Counted from the stretch's first letter, positions 50,283 through 60,102 are shown. The stretch is DNA of 64,000 bases from Dyadobacter fermentans (GCF_019924045.1 NZ_JAHXBN010000020.1:1-64000), one strand, 5' to 3'. Numbers and translations are program-made. The notes: generated by a model not told the origin, from the sequence alone.

Positions 50283-51665
50283 TTAGAGGCCATATTTGTC
50301 GATCAGGTACAGCATAGAGGCCATCGCGGCGGCACCGAGTTCCAGCTCGCGTTTGCTTACGGTCTCAAACTTATCGTTAGCGGCATGGTGGTAGTCGAAA
50401 TACCGTTGCGTATCGGGCATTAACCCCAGCAGCACCGTACCCTGCTGCGCCAGCGGCCCGATATCCGCACCTCCGCCGCCCGGCCCGAGCTCGTGTACGC
50501 CATAAGCCGCAAAGAGCTTCGTCCATTGTTGTATTTTAGCTTTTTGCTCCGGCGTACCTACAATCCCGAAGCCGCGTGGTGAAAAGCCTCCGTGGTCGGA
50601 TTCAATGGCCGCGACATGGGTCTCTTTCCTGGATTTGGCAGAATCGGCGTAAGTCACGCCACCCTTCATCCCATTCTCCTCGTTCATAAACATCACCGCG
50701 CGAAGCGTGTTATTAGGCTGGTAACCCAAGGCTTTCAGGATCCGCACCGCTTCGATGGACTGTACGCAGCCAGAGCCGTCGTCGTGCGCACCCTGGGCAA
50801 AGTCCCACGAATCGAGGTGGCCGCCTACGGCAATGTATTTGCTCGGAGCTGTTTTCCCCTTCAATTCCCCAATCACATTATGAGAAGGAGCATCGGGAAG
50901 CGTTTCGCAGTTTTGTTCAAAATAGAATTCTGTTTCCGGATTTGCTTTCAGTGTTTTGGTCAATAATTCGGCGCCGTTCGTGCTGATGGCCGCGGCCGGG
51001 ATCATAGGCGCGCCGCTGGCGTAGCGCATGCTGCCCGTATGCGGGAAATCATCGAGGCGCGTTGTCATGGAACGGGTAATGGAACCTATCGCGCCCAATT
51101 TCGCGGCCTCGCTCGCACCCGCGGCCCGCTGTTCCACCGCACCCGCGTATGCTTCGAATGTATTGATTTTGGTAGGATCCATCGGGCGGTTGAAGAACAC
51201 GATTTTACCCTTCACTTTCTCAGTGCCCAGGTCGCGAAGCTCCTGGAAACTCTTCACCTCGATTACTTTGCCTTTGACACCGCCTTTGGGAGTAGCGATC
51301 GAACCGCCCAACGCCGCAATTGGGACGTCTGTTTTTTGTTTGCCATTAATTACCTGCGCTTTCTCCTTCGCGCCGCGCACCCAATGTGGTACCATCACAT
51401 TTTGTAGAAAAACATGATCAAAATGCTCCTCTTCCATCACCGATTTGGTATACACGACAGCCTTAGCGGCGCCCTCCGAGCCGCTCAGTCTTGGCCCCAC
51501 TTGCTGGGTGAGGTGCCGCAGCCATTCGTAGGATTTGCCTTCGCCGAGCGCTGTATCGTAGATTTTACGGATAAAGATAGAGTCGGCCTGGAAGTTGGTT
51601 TGGGCCGAAACGGGAAGCGCTATCCCCGTAATGGAAAGGGACAGCGCTGCAAAGAATTTTCTCAT
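50283..51665 (-). CDS. Secreted M28 family zinc aminopeptidase-like
   Basis: The protein has 460 residues from the ATG at 51665 (MRKFFAALSLSITGIALPVSAQ, signal peptide); the longer frame to 51743 lies in the repeat. It has a PA-domain-like insert (about 130-270) and the M28 zinc core: VGGHLDSWDFAQGAHDDGSGC, MFMNEENGMKGG, AIESDHGGFSPRGF and later YFDYHHAANDKFETV. It should release amino acids from peptides in the periplasm or outside. It is convergent with the Anbu gene. Confidence 0.9.
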   Translation of the reverse strand: MRKFFAALSLSITGIALPVSAQTNFQADSIFIRKIYDTALGEGKSYEWLRHLTQQVGPRLSGSEGAAKAVVYTKSVMEEEHFDHVFLQNVMVPHWVRGAKEKAQVINGKQKTDVPIAALGGSIATPKGGVKGKVIEVKSFQELRDLGTEKVKGKIVFFNRPMDPTKINTFEAYAGAVEQRAAGASEAAKLGAIGSITRSMTTRLDDFPHTGSMRYASGAPMIPAAAISTNGAELLTKTLKANPETEFYFEQNCETLPDAPSHNVIGELKGKTAPSKYIAVGGHLDSWDFAQGAHDDGSGCVQSIEAVRILKALGYQPNNTLRAVMFMNEENGMKGGVTYADSAKSRKETHVAAIESDHGGFSPRGFGIVGTPEQKAKIQQWTKLFAAYGVHELGPGGGGADIGPLAQQGTVLLGLMPDTQRYFDYHHAANDKFETVSKRELELGAAAMASMLYLIDKYGL

Positions 51666-51685
51666 GATAGTGACAGGAGTTATTA

Positions 51686-51788
51686 GAGTTATAAGTTTAA
51701 AGTTTATGAGTTTAAAGTAAACATAATTAAACTTTGGACTCATAAACGCTAAACTCGTAGACTTTAAACTCTAAACTCACAAACTTTG
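51686..51788. repeat. AAACTC-type inverted short-repeat array
   Basis: GAGTT/AAGTTTA units fill 51686-51719 and ACTTT/AAACTC units fill 51729-51788. The left 18 bases at 51701-51718 pair with 51731-51748 at 15 of 18 positions around a 12-base centre. This is the same style of opposed short-unit array as at 13695, 19781 and 38924, with different units; fragments of this type also lie at 13811-13846. It separates the MMPL gene from the M28 gene. Confidence 0.75.
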
Positions 51789-51796
51789 CACTCCAC

Positions 51797-54118
51797 TTAG
51801 CTCGGTTTCACATTTTTCCCCTGACGTTTGGCAATTGACAGCAATAATGCCGGCAAAAGGATCAGATTGGTACACATTGCCACCAACAAAGTGATCGATA
51901 CCATCACACCCATCGCCGCCGTCCCGCCGAAGCTGGATGCCGCAAAAATAGAGAACCCGCAGAACAGGATCACCGCCGTGTAGATCATACTCAAACCAGT
52001 TCCGAAAATAGATGCCGTTACCGCTTTGGACGGCGTCAGGCCTTTTTTGTACAGCTCCTCGCGGTAGCGTGTCAGGAAGTAAACCGTTCCGTCGGACGCG
52101 ATACCGAACGTAATGCTGAAAATGAGGATCGTCGTCGGTTTGAAATAAATATCGAAATAGCCCATGATACCGGCCGTCAACGCGAGCGGGATCAGGCAGG
52201 GGAGTTTTGAAAGCAGGATAATGGGGATCGAGCGGAAAAGCGCCATGCCCACAATCGCGATCAGGACGATCGCAATGATGAGGCTTTCGTACAAATTGCT
52301 GAGCAGGTAGTCGTTGCTTTTCAGGAACACCAGGCTGTGGCCGGTGAGACCTACCTTGTATTTCTCAGGGCTGAAAATCGAATCAACTTTCGGGCGGATG
52401 CGGCCCATAAGCTCCTTAATGCGCTCGGAACCGACATCGGCCATCTGGAAACTAACCCTGGTAACGCTTTTGTCCTCGTTCAGGAAGGAAGTCAGCTGCT
52501 TGGCCGCGCCTTGCTGGCTTTGCAGATACGGGGCCATTTTGTTCAGTTCCAGCACGCCGGGAAGCGCATAATATTTGGCATCGCCGCCACGGTAACCCTG
52601 GTAAAGGAATTTGGACGCCTCCACAATGGAAACCGGTTTGGAAAACTCTGGGAACTTGGCCATTTCATTTTGCAATGCCTTGATCTTGTACAAAGTCTTG
52701 GCCTGGTCCGCGAAAACGCCGTTTGGCTGTTGGGTATTGATCATCACCTCGAAAGGCAATACACCATTGAAGTTCTTCTCAAAAAAGCGGAGGTCGGTGT
52801 ACACGACATCCTTTTTAGGCAAATCATCCACTACATAACCGATCGTCTTGATCTTGGTCATACCGAATACCGAAACGACGATCAATACCACCATGGCAAT
52901 GTAAATCTCTTTCCGGCGATTGTGTACCAGGTTGTTCACCATCCTGAGGAACCCGAATGCCCATTTTCCTTCGAGGTGTTTCAAATGGCGCGGCTTAGGC
53001 GTGCTCATGTAATGCAGGGTAATGGGCAGCAGCACGAGGCAAAGTACGTAGGTAACCATCACGCTAATGGCCGCCACAACGCCAAACTCCACCAGCAAAA
53101 TGCTATTCGTGAAATAAAACACCCCAAAACCAATCGCCGTGGTCATGTTCGCCAGGAATGTTGACAACCCGATTTGCCGGATCATTTCGCGTAACGCCTC
53201 GTCCTTGTTATTATGGGATACCAGTTCCGCCTGATATTTGTTGATCAGGAACACGCAGTTAGGGACCCCGATGACGATGAGCAGCGGCGGTATGAGGCCG
53301 GTAAGGGCGGTGATTTTGTAGTTAAACAAATGCAAAATTCCCACGGAGAACACCACACCAATGAGCACCACTACAATGGAGAGCAAAGTAAGCCGGAATG
53401 AGCGGAAAAAAGCCCAGAGAATGAGCAGCGTTACGAACACGGCCAGACCCATGAAAAGCTCCATTTCGCCGGAGATCTTCTTCATGTTCACAGTGCGGAT
53501 GTAAGGCATCCCGGAATAATGCAGATCGGTATTGTATTTGGTGGCGAACGTTTCGGACATTTTCTCAATGTCGTCGACGATCGTCAGGCGACGTTTCGAG
53601 TTGAGCTCCTTATCGTTGAAGGTGATGACGATGAGCGTCGCATTCGTTTTGCTGTTGAGTACCAGTCCTTCGTAAATAGGTAGGTTGGCAATCTCCTTTT
53701 TAATGCTGTCGGCCTCTGCCTGGGTGTTGGGAATATCGCGGATAACCGGGGAAAAGTCGAAACGGGTGAGGCTGTCGTTGCGGGCGATTTTGTAGACATT
53801 CGCCAGCGAAAGTACGTTCTTGATGCCCTCCGTCTCCTTGATTTGCTGCGAGAGTTTGCACCAGTCGCGGAATTTGTTGATCTCGAAAAGCTGCGGGTCC
53901 TGCCAGCCGATCACCATCACACTGCCGTCTTCGCCGAAAAGCTTGCGGAAGTCCTGGTATTCTTTCTCTACGGGGTCGTTGGAGGGCAGGATGCGTGCGA
54001 AATTGTAGGAGAGTTCAATTTTGCTGGCTTCATAGGCCATGAAGACCGTCGATACTAACACTAATGCAACCCACAAAAGCCGGTAGCGGATGATGTAAGT
54101 TGCTATTTTATTCCACAT
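51797..54118 (-). CDS. RND-superfamily (MMPL/SSD) exporter
   Basis: This 773-residue protein has twelve membrane segments in two sets of six, each following a periplasmic loop. The sets include LILWAFFRSFRLTLLSIVVVLIGVV, FLINKYQAELVSHNNKDEALREMI and SDGTVYFLTRYREELYKKG with IFGTGLSMIYTAVILFCGF. The loop at about 30-220 and a second at about 430-615 match RND porter domains. Such proteins move lipids or hopanoids across the envelope (HpnN/MMPL group); the substrate is unknown. It has no adjacent membrane-fusion partner. Confidence 0.88.
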   Translation of the reverse strand: MWNKIATYIIRYRLLWVALVLVSTVFMAYEASKIELSYNFARILPSNDPVEKEYQDFRKLFGEDGSVMVIGWQDPQLFEINKFRDWCKLSQQIKETEGIKNVLSLANVYKIARNDSLTRFDFSPVIRDIPNTQAEADSIKKEIANLPIYEGLVLNSKTNATLIVITFNDKELNSKRRLTIVDDIEKMSETFATKYNTDLHYSGMPYIRTVNMKKISGEMELFMGLAVFVTLLILWAFFRSFRLTLLSIVVVLIGVVFSVGILHLFNYKITALTGLIPPLLIVIGVPNCVFLINKYQAELVSHNNKDEALREMIRQIGLSTFLANMTTAIGFGVFYFTNSILLVEFGVVAAISVMVTYVLCLVLLPITLHYMSTPKPRHLKHLEGKWAFGFLRMVNNLVHNRRKEIYIAMVVLIVVSVFGMTKIKTIGYVVDDLPKKDVVYTDLRFFEKNFNGVLPFEVMINTQQPNGVFADQAKTLYKIKALQNEMAKFPEFSKPVSIVEASKFLYQGYRGGDAKYYALPGVLELNKMAPYLQSQQGAAKQLTSFLNEDKSVTRVSFQMADVGSERIKELMGRIRPKVDSIFSPEKYKVGLTGHSLVFLKSNDYLLSNLYESLIIAIVLIAIVGMALFRSIPIILLSKLPCLIPLALTAGIMGYFDIYFKPTTILIFSITFGIASDGTVYFLTRYREELYKKGLTPSKAVTASIFGTGLSMIYTAVILFCGFSIFAASSFGGTAAMGVMVSITLLVAMCTNLILLPALLLSIAKRQGKNVKPS

Positions 54119-54189
54119 AATTAATTATTCAGTTCACAAAAAGTTGCAAATATAGCTATTACGAAGGGAAAAGGGGCATTTTTGAGGCT

Positions 54190-55374
54190 TCAAATGCCCG
54201 TCAATCTTTCAAGGTGATGGTATTCAATGCCAAAGAACCGCTTGGCTTCCCGGATCTTTTCGAGCGCTGCCGCCTGTGATTTTTCGGTCCTTTTACCCTT
54301 CGTTCCCACTATCAGGACGTTTTTGGGCGTGTGGGCATCGGAAATAAATTCGAACACCTTCGTTTTGTAGCCGAAATATTCCAGCACCAGTGCGCGGATA
54401 CCATCGGTTACCATTTCCGCTTGTCTTTCCAGGAAAATACCGTGCCGCGTGAGGAAGCTCACGTCGTTTTCAATTTTGTGTTGCTCAATTTGCCTGCGGA
54501 TTTGCTTGTGGCAGCAGGGGGCAACCACGATCAGGTCGGATCCGGCCTCGATGCCCTTGAATATCGCATCATCGGTAGCTGTGTCGCAGGCATGGAGCGC
54601 GATGAGGATATTCGTGCCGGCAGCGTCGAACTGGTCAATCGTCCCTTCCCGGAACGAGAGTCCCTCGAATCCTGCGTTTTGCGCGATCTGGTTGCATAAT
54701 GTCACCAGATCCTCCCGAAATTCGATACCGGTTACTTCCGGTGCGAGTTTCAGGACATTTTTAAGGTAATCGTACAGGGCAAATGTGAGGTAACCCTTGC
54801 CCGAGCCCATATCCGCCACCCTGACCGCATTTCCGGGATTAATTTCCCTGATCAGGCTGCTCAGAATGTCGATGTAGTGGTTGATTTGCCGGTATTTGTC
54901 TTGCGCATTATGGAATACATTGCCCTGCTGGTCGGTGATTTTAAGATCGAACAGGTAGCCTTTGCCGTTCGATGAAATGAGGCGGTTTTTGTTCTTGTCG
55001 TGGCTCAGCGAGGGCATATCCCGGTTGGCGACAGCCTTTTTCTTCAAAGTCGCCTTGCCGCTCGGGTGCATTTCAAAAAGCACATCGGAATCGGTCATTT
55101 GCAAAGTCGCCACGCGGAAATCGCTTCCGAGCCATTGCGCGAGCATCCCGGTCACCTCCTCGTACGTGTGGTTTTTGGTGATATCGCGCGTTTTGTGGCG
55201 ATAGGTGAGGCTGAGCCGCGGCTCTTTCTTGATAAGGACTTTCTTGATGTAGATGTTTTTCAGGCTTTCATCGGCGCCATGGTAGTTGCCGAGCGAGAGT
55301 TTGACGAACGAGTCGTTATGAAGACTATTCTCGCTCTCGGCAATGAATTCCTGAGCCTTTTGGGTAATATTCAT
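54190..55374 (-). CDS. SAM-dependent methyltransferase (Methyltransf_32-like)
   Basis: This 394-residue protein has an N-terminal region of about 180 residues and a methyltransferase domain with VADMGSGKGYLTFALYDYL, TGIEFREDLVTLCNQIA and ALHACDTATDDAIFKGI followed by APCCHKQIRRQI. This is the METTL25/RRNAD-like pattern, with an HACD/CCH signature. Substrate unknown. It stands alone between the MMPL and the TPR kinase genes on the same strand. Confidence 0.8.
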   Translation of the reverse strand: MNITQKAQEFIAESENSLHNDSFVKLSLGNYHGADESLKNIYIKKVLIKKEPRLSLTYRHKTRDITKNHTYEEVTGMLAQWLGSDFRVATLQMTDSDVLFEMHPSGKATLKKKAVANRDMPSLSHDKNKNRLISSNGKGYLFDLKITDQQGNVFHNAQDKYRQINHYIDILSSLIREINPGNAVRVADMGSGKGYLTFALYDYLKNVLKLAPEVTGIEFREDLVTLCNQIAQNAGFEGLSFREGTIDQFDAAGTNILIALHACDTATDDAIFKGIEAGSDLIVVAPCCHKQIRRQIEQHKIENDVSFLTRHGIFLERQAEMVTDGIRALVLEYFGYKTKVFEFISDAHTPKNVLIVGTKGKRTEKSQAAALEKIREAKRFFGIEYHHLERLTGI

Positions 55375-55446
55375 GAGGGTGCTTCAATCTTTTCTATAAA
55401 GGGTAACGACCAAATGTGCCGTTACAGTCTCATTGCTTTGGGAAAA

Positions 55447-57249
55447 TCACTTGATGATCACTTTCGGGATCTCGATTTGGACACGAATGCCGTTTTGGTC
55501 CTCGCTGTGGATTTGTATTTTACCATGCAGGCTTTCCACACGGCTTTTGATGTTTCTTAATCCAACTCCCTGCCTGCTGGGCTCGATCATCCCGGTGCCG
55601 TTATCGCTCACCACGAGAACAATCGTTTTGAGGTTTTCGGTCAGGTCTACGGATGCCTCGGTGGCACCGGAGTGTTTGATAATGTTGTTGGTCAATTCCA
55701 ATACAATGCTGTACAGCTCGAACTCGATCTTGTTGTTGAGCCGGTTGTTCATTCCTTTCTGGTTGAAAGCGAATGCGATATTCTTGTTTTCATTCAGTTT
55801 GCTGATGAGGCGGTGCAGGGCCATGATCAGCCCATGCTCTTCGAGCTCAGCCGGCATCAGGTTGTGCGAAAGGCTCCTTACTTCCTTATAAGCGGCACCT
55901 ACCATCTGGTGTACGCTTTCGTAGATTTTTTGTTCTTCTTCGGAAAGTACCTTTTTATCAATTCCATACAAATACCAGTTGAGCGACGCCAATGTACCAC
56001 CCAGGTGATCGTGCAGTTCGGCCGCGACACGTTTTCTTTCGATCGTCTGTCCTTCGATGAGCGCTGCTTGTATTTCGGCGTTTTTCCGGCGGAGCTTTTT
56101 GTTATTAAACCAGAGGAAGATCGCAAACAGGATCACGAGGCAGGAAAAGCCGATCAGGAACCGCTGCACGGTACGTTGTTCGCTGATGATTTTCTGCTGA
56201 ATTTCGGAGTCCATCAGCTTGTTATCGTACATCAGTTGGTACATCGTATACTGGCGCTTGATCGTCTCGTCATGGATCATCCGTCGTGTGTAGTTCACCG
56301 CCTGGCTGTAATTCAGTGCCACATCATACATCTCTTTTGCTTTGTAGGAGCGGGAAAGCGTTACCAGCGCCCAGTTCGTTTGCTGGGTCGAATGGTATAT
56401 TTTGGAATAGGTCAAAGCCCTGAGGCCGGCTTCAATGGATTCGTCGTACTTTTTCTGGTAGTAGTAAATATTGCTGAGGTCGTTCAGGCAGTTCAGCTCT
56501 CCATATCGATTCTGTATTTTCCGGAACAGCGCAATGCTCTGCAAGACGTATTTTTCGGCCTCGGCATAGTTGGCCGTACGCACCTTCATGTAGCCGATAC
56601 TTTGCAGAACGGTGGCGCGGCCCCAGTCGGAATTCATTTTGTCGAACATCTTATACGACTGGTCGTACAGTTTCGCCGCTATATCGTACCTACTTTTTTC
56701 GCGGTAGCAGTTGCCCAGATTTTCGATGCTCAATGCGAGCGAGCTGTCGGCTTTCAGTTGGGTAAAAATCTGTATGGCATGCTCGTAATTGATCCGGGAA
56801 GAGTCCCATTGGCGGTATTCAGAGTAGCTTTCACCCAGGAACCGTTTGCCATGGGCAGTGAACATAGGCATACTCAACTGTTTCGAGAGGGTAATCGTTT
56901 CATTGGAAAGCTCCCGCAGAACGTCGTAGCTGCCGTCCAGCAAATAGTATGTGCTCAGCAGGTTGTAGGCGAGGAGTTTCCCTTTTGCCCATTGATGTTT
57001 TTGCGAAAGCCTCAGTACATGTTTGGAATAGAACATCGATTTTTCCGCATCCTGAAACAGATACTCGGAGGCAAGCCTGTGGTATTTGTGGATGAGGACG
57101 GTGTCTTCGGCAAAGCCTTCCTGCGGCTTGGATTCCACAATCTCGGTGCTTCTTTTTGGCTCGTTGCCCTGGCCGATGGAAGTGCATTGACTGAAAGTGA
57201 GGATACACCCTAACGAGAAGAGGAGAATTAGTTTGTAGAATTCATTCAT
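55447..57249 (-). CDS. TPR-containing lipoprotein-like histidine kinase (HisKA_3)
   Basis: This 600-residue protein has an N-terminal lipoprotein-like signal (FSLGCILTFSQCTS, lipobox at about residue 22). About seven TPR-like repeats (about 50-340) and a transmembrane helix (about 365-385) follow, then a NarX/UhpB-type kinase with H413 in AAELHDHLGGTLASL and HATPase_c (about 500-600, ELTNNIIKHSGATEAS, GVGLRNIKSRVESLHG). It is of the LuxR-regulator-partnered type, but no response regulator gene is nearby. Signal unknown. Confidence 0.87.
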   Translation of the reverse strand: MNEFYKLILLFSLGCILTFSQCTSIGQGNEPKRSTEIVESKPQEGFAEDTVLIHKYHRLASEYLFQDAEKSMFYSKHVLRLSQKHQWAKGKLLAYNLLSTYYLLDGSYDVLRELSNETITLSKQLSMPMFTAHGKRFLGESYSEYRQWDSSRINYEHAIQIFTQLKADSSLALSIENLGNCYREKSRYDIAAKLYDQSYKMFDKMNSDWGRATVLQSIGYMKVRTANYAEAEKYVLQSIALFRKIQNRYGELNCLNDLSNIYYYQKKYDESIEAGLRALTYSKIYHSTQQTNWALVTLSRSYKAKEMYDVALNYSQAVNYTRRMIHDETIKRQYTMYQLMYDNKLMDSEIQQKIISEQRTVQRFLIGFSCLVILFAIFLWFNNKKLRRKNAEIQAALIEGQTIERKRVAAELHDHLGGTLASLNWYLYGIDKKVLSEEEQKIYESVHQMVGAAYKEVRSLSHNLMPAELEEHGLIMALHRLISKLNENKNIAFAFNQKGMNNRLNNKIEFELYSIVLELTNNIIKHSGATEASVDLTENLKTIVLVVSDNGTGMIEPSRQGVGLRNIKSRVESLHGKIQIHSEDQNGIRVQIEIPKVIIK

Positions 57250-57319
57250 ATAACACTGATCTCTTGTGAGTTAGGTGCGTAGCGGGTTGTCGAAGGCTGG
57301 TTTAATAAGGCACGTGGAG

Positions 57320-57943
57320 TTAGCCTTTACTTACAAAAATATTGTCTTTTATGTAATATCTGTAAGGAAGTTCACGGCCGACATTAATGCCGATACGCGG
57401 GCCGCTTGTAATCGCCTGAGGAGCAGCGACTGGCGCGCGGAGGTACAATGCATCGCCGGTGAGCAGGGTAGCATTATGTTTGTCACGCTCGATGCCCATG
57501 GCTTGTACCAGTTTGCCGGGGCCGCGGCAAAGTTCTTTGAGCGCGACCTTACCGGTGGGGGACATAGCGGGGAGTTTCCCGGGCCGGAGCAGCCTGCGCA
57601 TTTCCATGAGTTCGATGCCGGCCGTAGGTTGCAATGCACGGATCAGCACCGCTTCCCCGGTGCCTTCCGCATTGCTGACAATGTTGAAGCATTGGTACAT
57701 CCCATAAATCAGGTATACATACACCGTGCCGGCGATGCCATACATCGGCTCGGTACGCGGGGTGCGGCGGTTGAATGCATGGCACGCGGGATCGTCCTGC
57801 AAATAGGCCTCCGTTTCGACGATTATGCCGCTCGTGAGGCCATCCGGGCTTTCATGTACCAGTTCGCAGCCGAGCAATTTCTGCGCGAGTGTTCGGGTAT
57901 CATAATCGGAAAAGAAGGAAAGAGGAAGCTTCTCTCCGGGCAT
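57320..57943 (-). CDS. DNA-3-methyladenine glycosylase (AAG/MPG type)
   Basis: This 207-residue protein has the Aag fold signature: LAQKLLGCELVHE, GIIVETEAYLQDDPACHAFNRRTPRTEPMYG (catalytic Glu region and intercalating Tyr), VYLIYGMYQCFNIVS and the late GPRIGINV. It removes alkylated purines from DNA. Its ATG shares one base with the stop of yicC upstream (TGATG), so the two are translationally coupled. Confidence 0.93.
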   Translation of the reverse strand: MPGEKLPLSFFSDYDTRTLAQKLLGCELVHESPDGLTSGIIVETEAYLQDDPACHAFNRRTPRTEPMYGIAGTVYVYLIYGMYQCFNIVSNAEGTGEAVLIRALQPTAGIELMEMRRLLRPGKLPAMSPTGKVALKELCRGPGKLVQAMGIERDKHNATLLTGDALYLRAPVAAPQAITSGPRIGINVGRELPYRYYIKDNIFVSKG

Positions 57944-58830
57944 CAGATAATGTTCATCGTTTGCTCCTTGATCTTTTCGAGCTCGTCCTTCATTTGTACT
58001 ACCAGGTGTTGGATCGTAGCGTCGTTGGCTTTCGAGCCGATGGTGTTGATCTCCCGGCCGATCTCCTGCGCGATGAAATTGAGCTTTTTACCATTGCTTT
58101 CCGAAGCCTTCATCGTTTCGGTGAAATAGGTAAGGTGGTTAGCCAAACGGATCTTCTCTTCGGAAATATCGAATTTCTCGACATAGTAGATCAGTTCCTG
58201 CTCGAAGCGGTTCGGATCGAAGTTGTCGTCGGTGAGCAAATCCCTTACCTGTTTTTCGAGGCGTTCGCGGACAGCCGGAATACGGGTCTTGTCCTGTTCG
58301 GCCACCTGGTCGAGGAGGTTCTGGATGGTTGCGATGTATTCGGCGAATTTGTCGGCAGTCATGCGGCCTTCCTGCTCGCGGAAAACAGAGCATTTGCGGA
58401 GTGCTTCCATCACGGCAACCTTGATCTGCGACCAGTCATTTTCCCTGCTCGACTCGTCTACCGTTTCGTTGTTGTAGGCATTCGGCATTTGCAATGCAAT
58501 GCGCAGCAGCTCGGTCGTGTCCGGTGTGAAGCCCAGCGAACCCGCCGTTTCCGACAAATCCTGGTAGTAAGCGCTTACCAACGGGCGGTTCACTGAAGTC
58601 GATGCTACGGCTTTGCCCACCGGCTGGACAGTCAATGTAAATTCCACTTTGCCACGCTCGAGCGACTGAGTAATGAGGTTACGGATTTCGATTTCCCTTT
58701 CGGAGTAATTGCGCGGTACGCGGCAGTAAATATCCAGGAATTTGGAGTTCAATGTCTTGATTTCCACTGTGACATTGATCGATTCGGATTCGATGTTGGA
58801 TACACCGTATCCGGTCATTGATTTGAGCAT
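57943..58830 (-). CDS. YicC-family endoribonuclease
   Basis: The protein has 295 residues from the ATG at 58830, giving the family N-terminus MLKSMTGYGVSNIESESINV; a longer frame to 58992 runs through an inverted repeat. Characteristic regions include NSKFLDIYCRVPRNYSERE and the C-terminal NTIGSKANDATIQHLVVQMKDELEKIKEQ. YicC proteins act as RNases on small RNAs. The gene is coupled to aag by a one-base overlap. Confidence 0.92.
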   Translation of the reverse strand: MLKSMTGYGVSNIESESINVTVEIKTLNSKFLDIYCRVPRNYSEREIEIRNLITQSLERGKVEFTLTVQPVGKAVASTSVNRPLVSAYYQDLSETAGSLGFTPDTTELLRIALQMPNAYNNETVDESSRENDWSQIKVAVMEALRKCSVFREQEGRMTADKFAEYIATIQNLLDQVAEQDKTRIPAVRERLEKQVRDLLTDDNFDPNRFEQELIYYVEKFDISEEKIRLANHLTYFTETMKASESNGKKLNFIAQEIGREINTIGSKANDATIQHLVVQMKDELEKIKEQTMNII

Positions 58831-58893
58831 AATGATGTGCGTTGGTTCCGGTTGGGGAACGGTTAAATGTTTATTGACCGCGATTGGTTTTTT

Positions 58894-58990
58894 GACTGCT
58901 GACGGCCGACCGCTGATCGGGAATTGCATTTCGGCAACGGGCAATGATAGCTGAGTGCAAACTGCAATCGGCGGTCGGCCGTCAGCGGTC
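58894..58990. repeat. 24-base inverted repeat between pdxA and yicC
   Basis: Arms at 58894-58917 and 58967-58990 are reverse complements at 22 of 24 positions; the inner core GCTGACGGCCGACCGC is perfect. They are separated by 49 bases. It is GC-rich and lies between the pdxA stop (58996) and yicC start, with the right arm followed by AAAAATTAG. It may be a terminator-like hairpin for pdxA or a short mobile repeat. Confidence 0.8.
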
Positions 58991-58995
58991 AAAAA

Positions 58996-60102
58996 TTAGT
59001 TAAATCTCTGCTTCCCGCCCGATTTTGCCGGGTGTTGGCTTTCAGACGGTTGTGGCTTCGAGACCAATGCGTTCTTTTCCATATCTGCATTGAAAATACG
59101 GAACCGCGATACGTCGCAGGCCAGGTACAGCGCTTGGAGCAATGAGCCGGGTTCCGCCAGGTTTTTGCCTGCGATATTGTAAGCCGTACCGTGGTCGGGC
59201 GAGGTACGCACGGCCGAAAGTCCGGCGGTGAAATTCACCCCTTCGTTGAATGCCAGTGTTTTGAATGGGATCAGGCCCTGGTCGTGGTACATGGCGAGCA
59301 CGGCGTCGTACTGGCGGTAAGTACCTGCTGCGAAGAAGCCATCGGCAGGGAATGGCCCTACCACTAAGTTCCCTTTTTCTTTAAACTGCTTGATCACCGG
59401 CTGGATAATCTCGATTTCCTCCGAGCCGAGCAAACCGTTCTCACCCGCGTGCGGGTTGAGGCCCAGCACAGCCAGTTTAGGCTTTTTAATACCAAAATCG
59501 CCTTTCAACGATTGCAAAATCTGCTCGATCTTGGCGGTGAGTTTTTCAGCCGTGATGTGATCGCGCACGTTTTGCAGGGGCATATGGCCCGTAAGCACGC
59601 CCACACGCAGGTCGCCTGCGACCATGAACATCAGCGCATCATCTTTACCGAATGCTTCGGCCAGGTATTCGGTATGGCCCGGGAATTTGAAATCGTCGTT
59701 CTGGATATTATCCTTATTGATCGGACCGGTAACGAGGGCCTGGATTTTTCCTTCTTTGAGATCTTCGACGGCACGCTTCAATGATGCAAAAGAACCCTGA
59801 CCTGCTTCGGCGGTGATTTTTCCGGGCTGGATTTCGGTCTGATGGTCGTGCCAGCAGGTGATAACGTTCGTGAGTTTATGGTTGGCCTGTTCGGGTTTCT
59901 GGATGCCGTGCAGGTTCCAGTCTTTCATTTCAAGCAGGTTGCGGTACTGGTTCAATACTCTCAGGGAGCCGTAAACGATTGGTGTGCACAATTTTGATAA
60001 CTGGTTCCCCTCTAATGCTTTAAGGATTACTTCCGGGCCAATGCCGTTATAATCGCCGATTGTGATCCCGATGACCGGTTTATCACTGTGTTGTTCGCTC
60101 AT
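58996..60102 (-). CDS. pdxA: 4-hydroxythreonine-4-phosphate dehydrogenase
   Basis: The protein has 368 residues from the ATG at 60102 (MSEQHSDKPVIGITIGDYNGIGPEV); the frame to 60174 overlaps the divergent gene's promoter. PdxA motifs are GITIGDYNGIGPEVILKAL, GHTEYLAEAFG, LTGHMPL, LGLNPHAGENG and DAVLAMYHDQGLIPFK. It is the NAD-dependent step in vitamin B6 synthesis. It diverges from the SerA-like gene across 95 bases. Confidence 0.95.
   Translation of the reverse strand: MSEQHSDKPVIGITIGDYNGIGPEVILKALEGNQLSKLCTPIVYGSLRVLNQYRNLLEMKDWNLHGIQKPEQANHKLTNVITCWHDHQTEIQPGKITAEAGQGSFASLKRAVEDLKEGKIQALVTGPINKDNIQNDDFKFPGHTEYLAEAFGKDDALMFMVAGDLRVGVLTGHMPLQNVRDHITAEKLTAKIEQILQSLKGDFGIKKPKLAVLGLNPHAGENGLLGSEEIEIIQPVIKQFKEKGNLVVGPFPADGFFAAGTYRQYDAVLAMYHDQGLIPFKTLAFNEGVNFTAGLSAVRTSPDHGTAYNIAGKNLAEPGSLLQALYLACDVSRFRIFNADMEKNALVSKPQPSESQHPAKSGGKQRFN

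Noticed and set aside
55672..57213. Rightward frame of 513 residues opposite the TPR kinase gene
   Set aside because: Shadow of the kinase gene, whose H-box, ATPase domain and TPR repeats are unmistakable.
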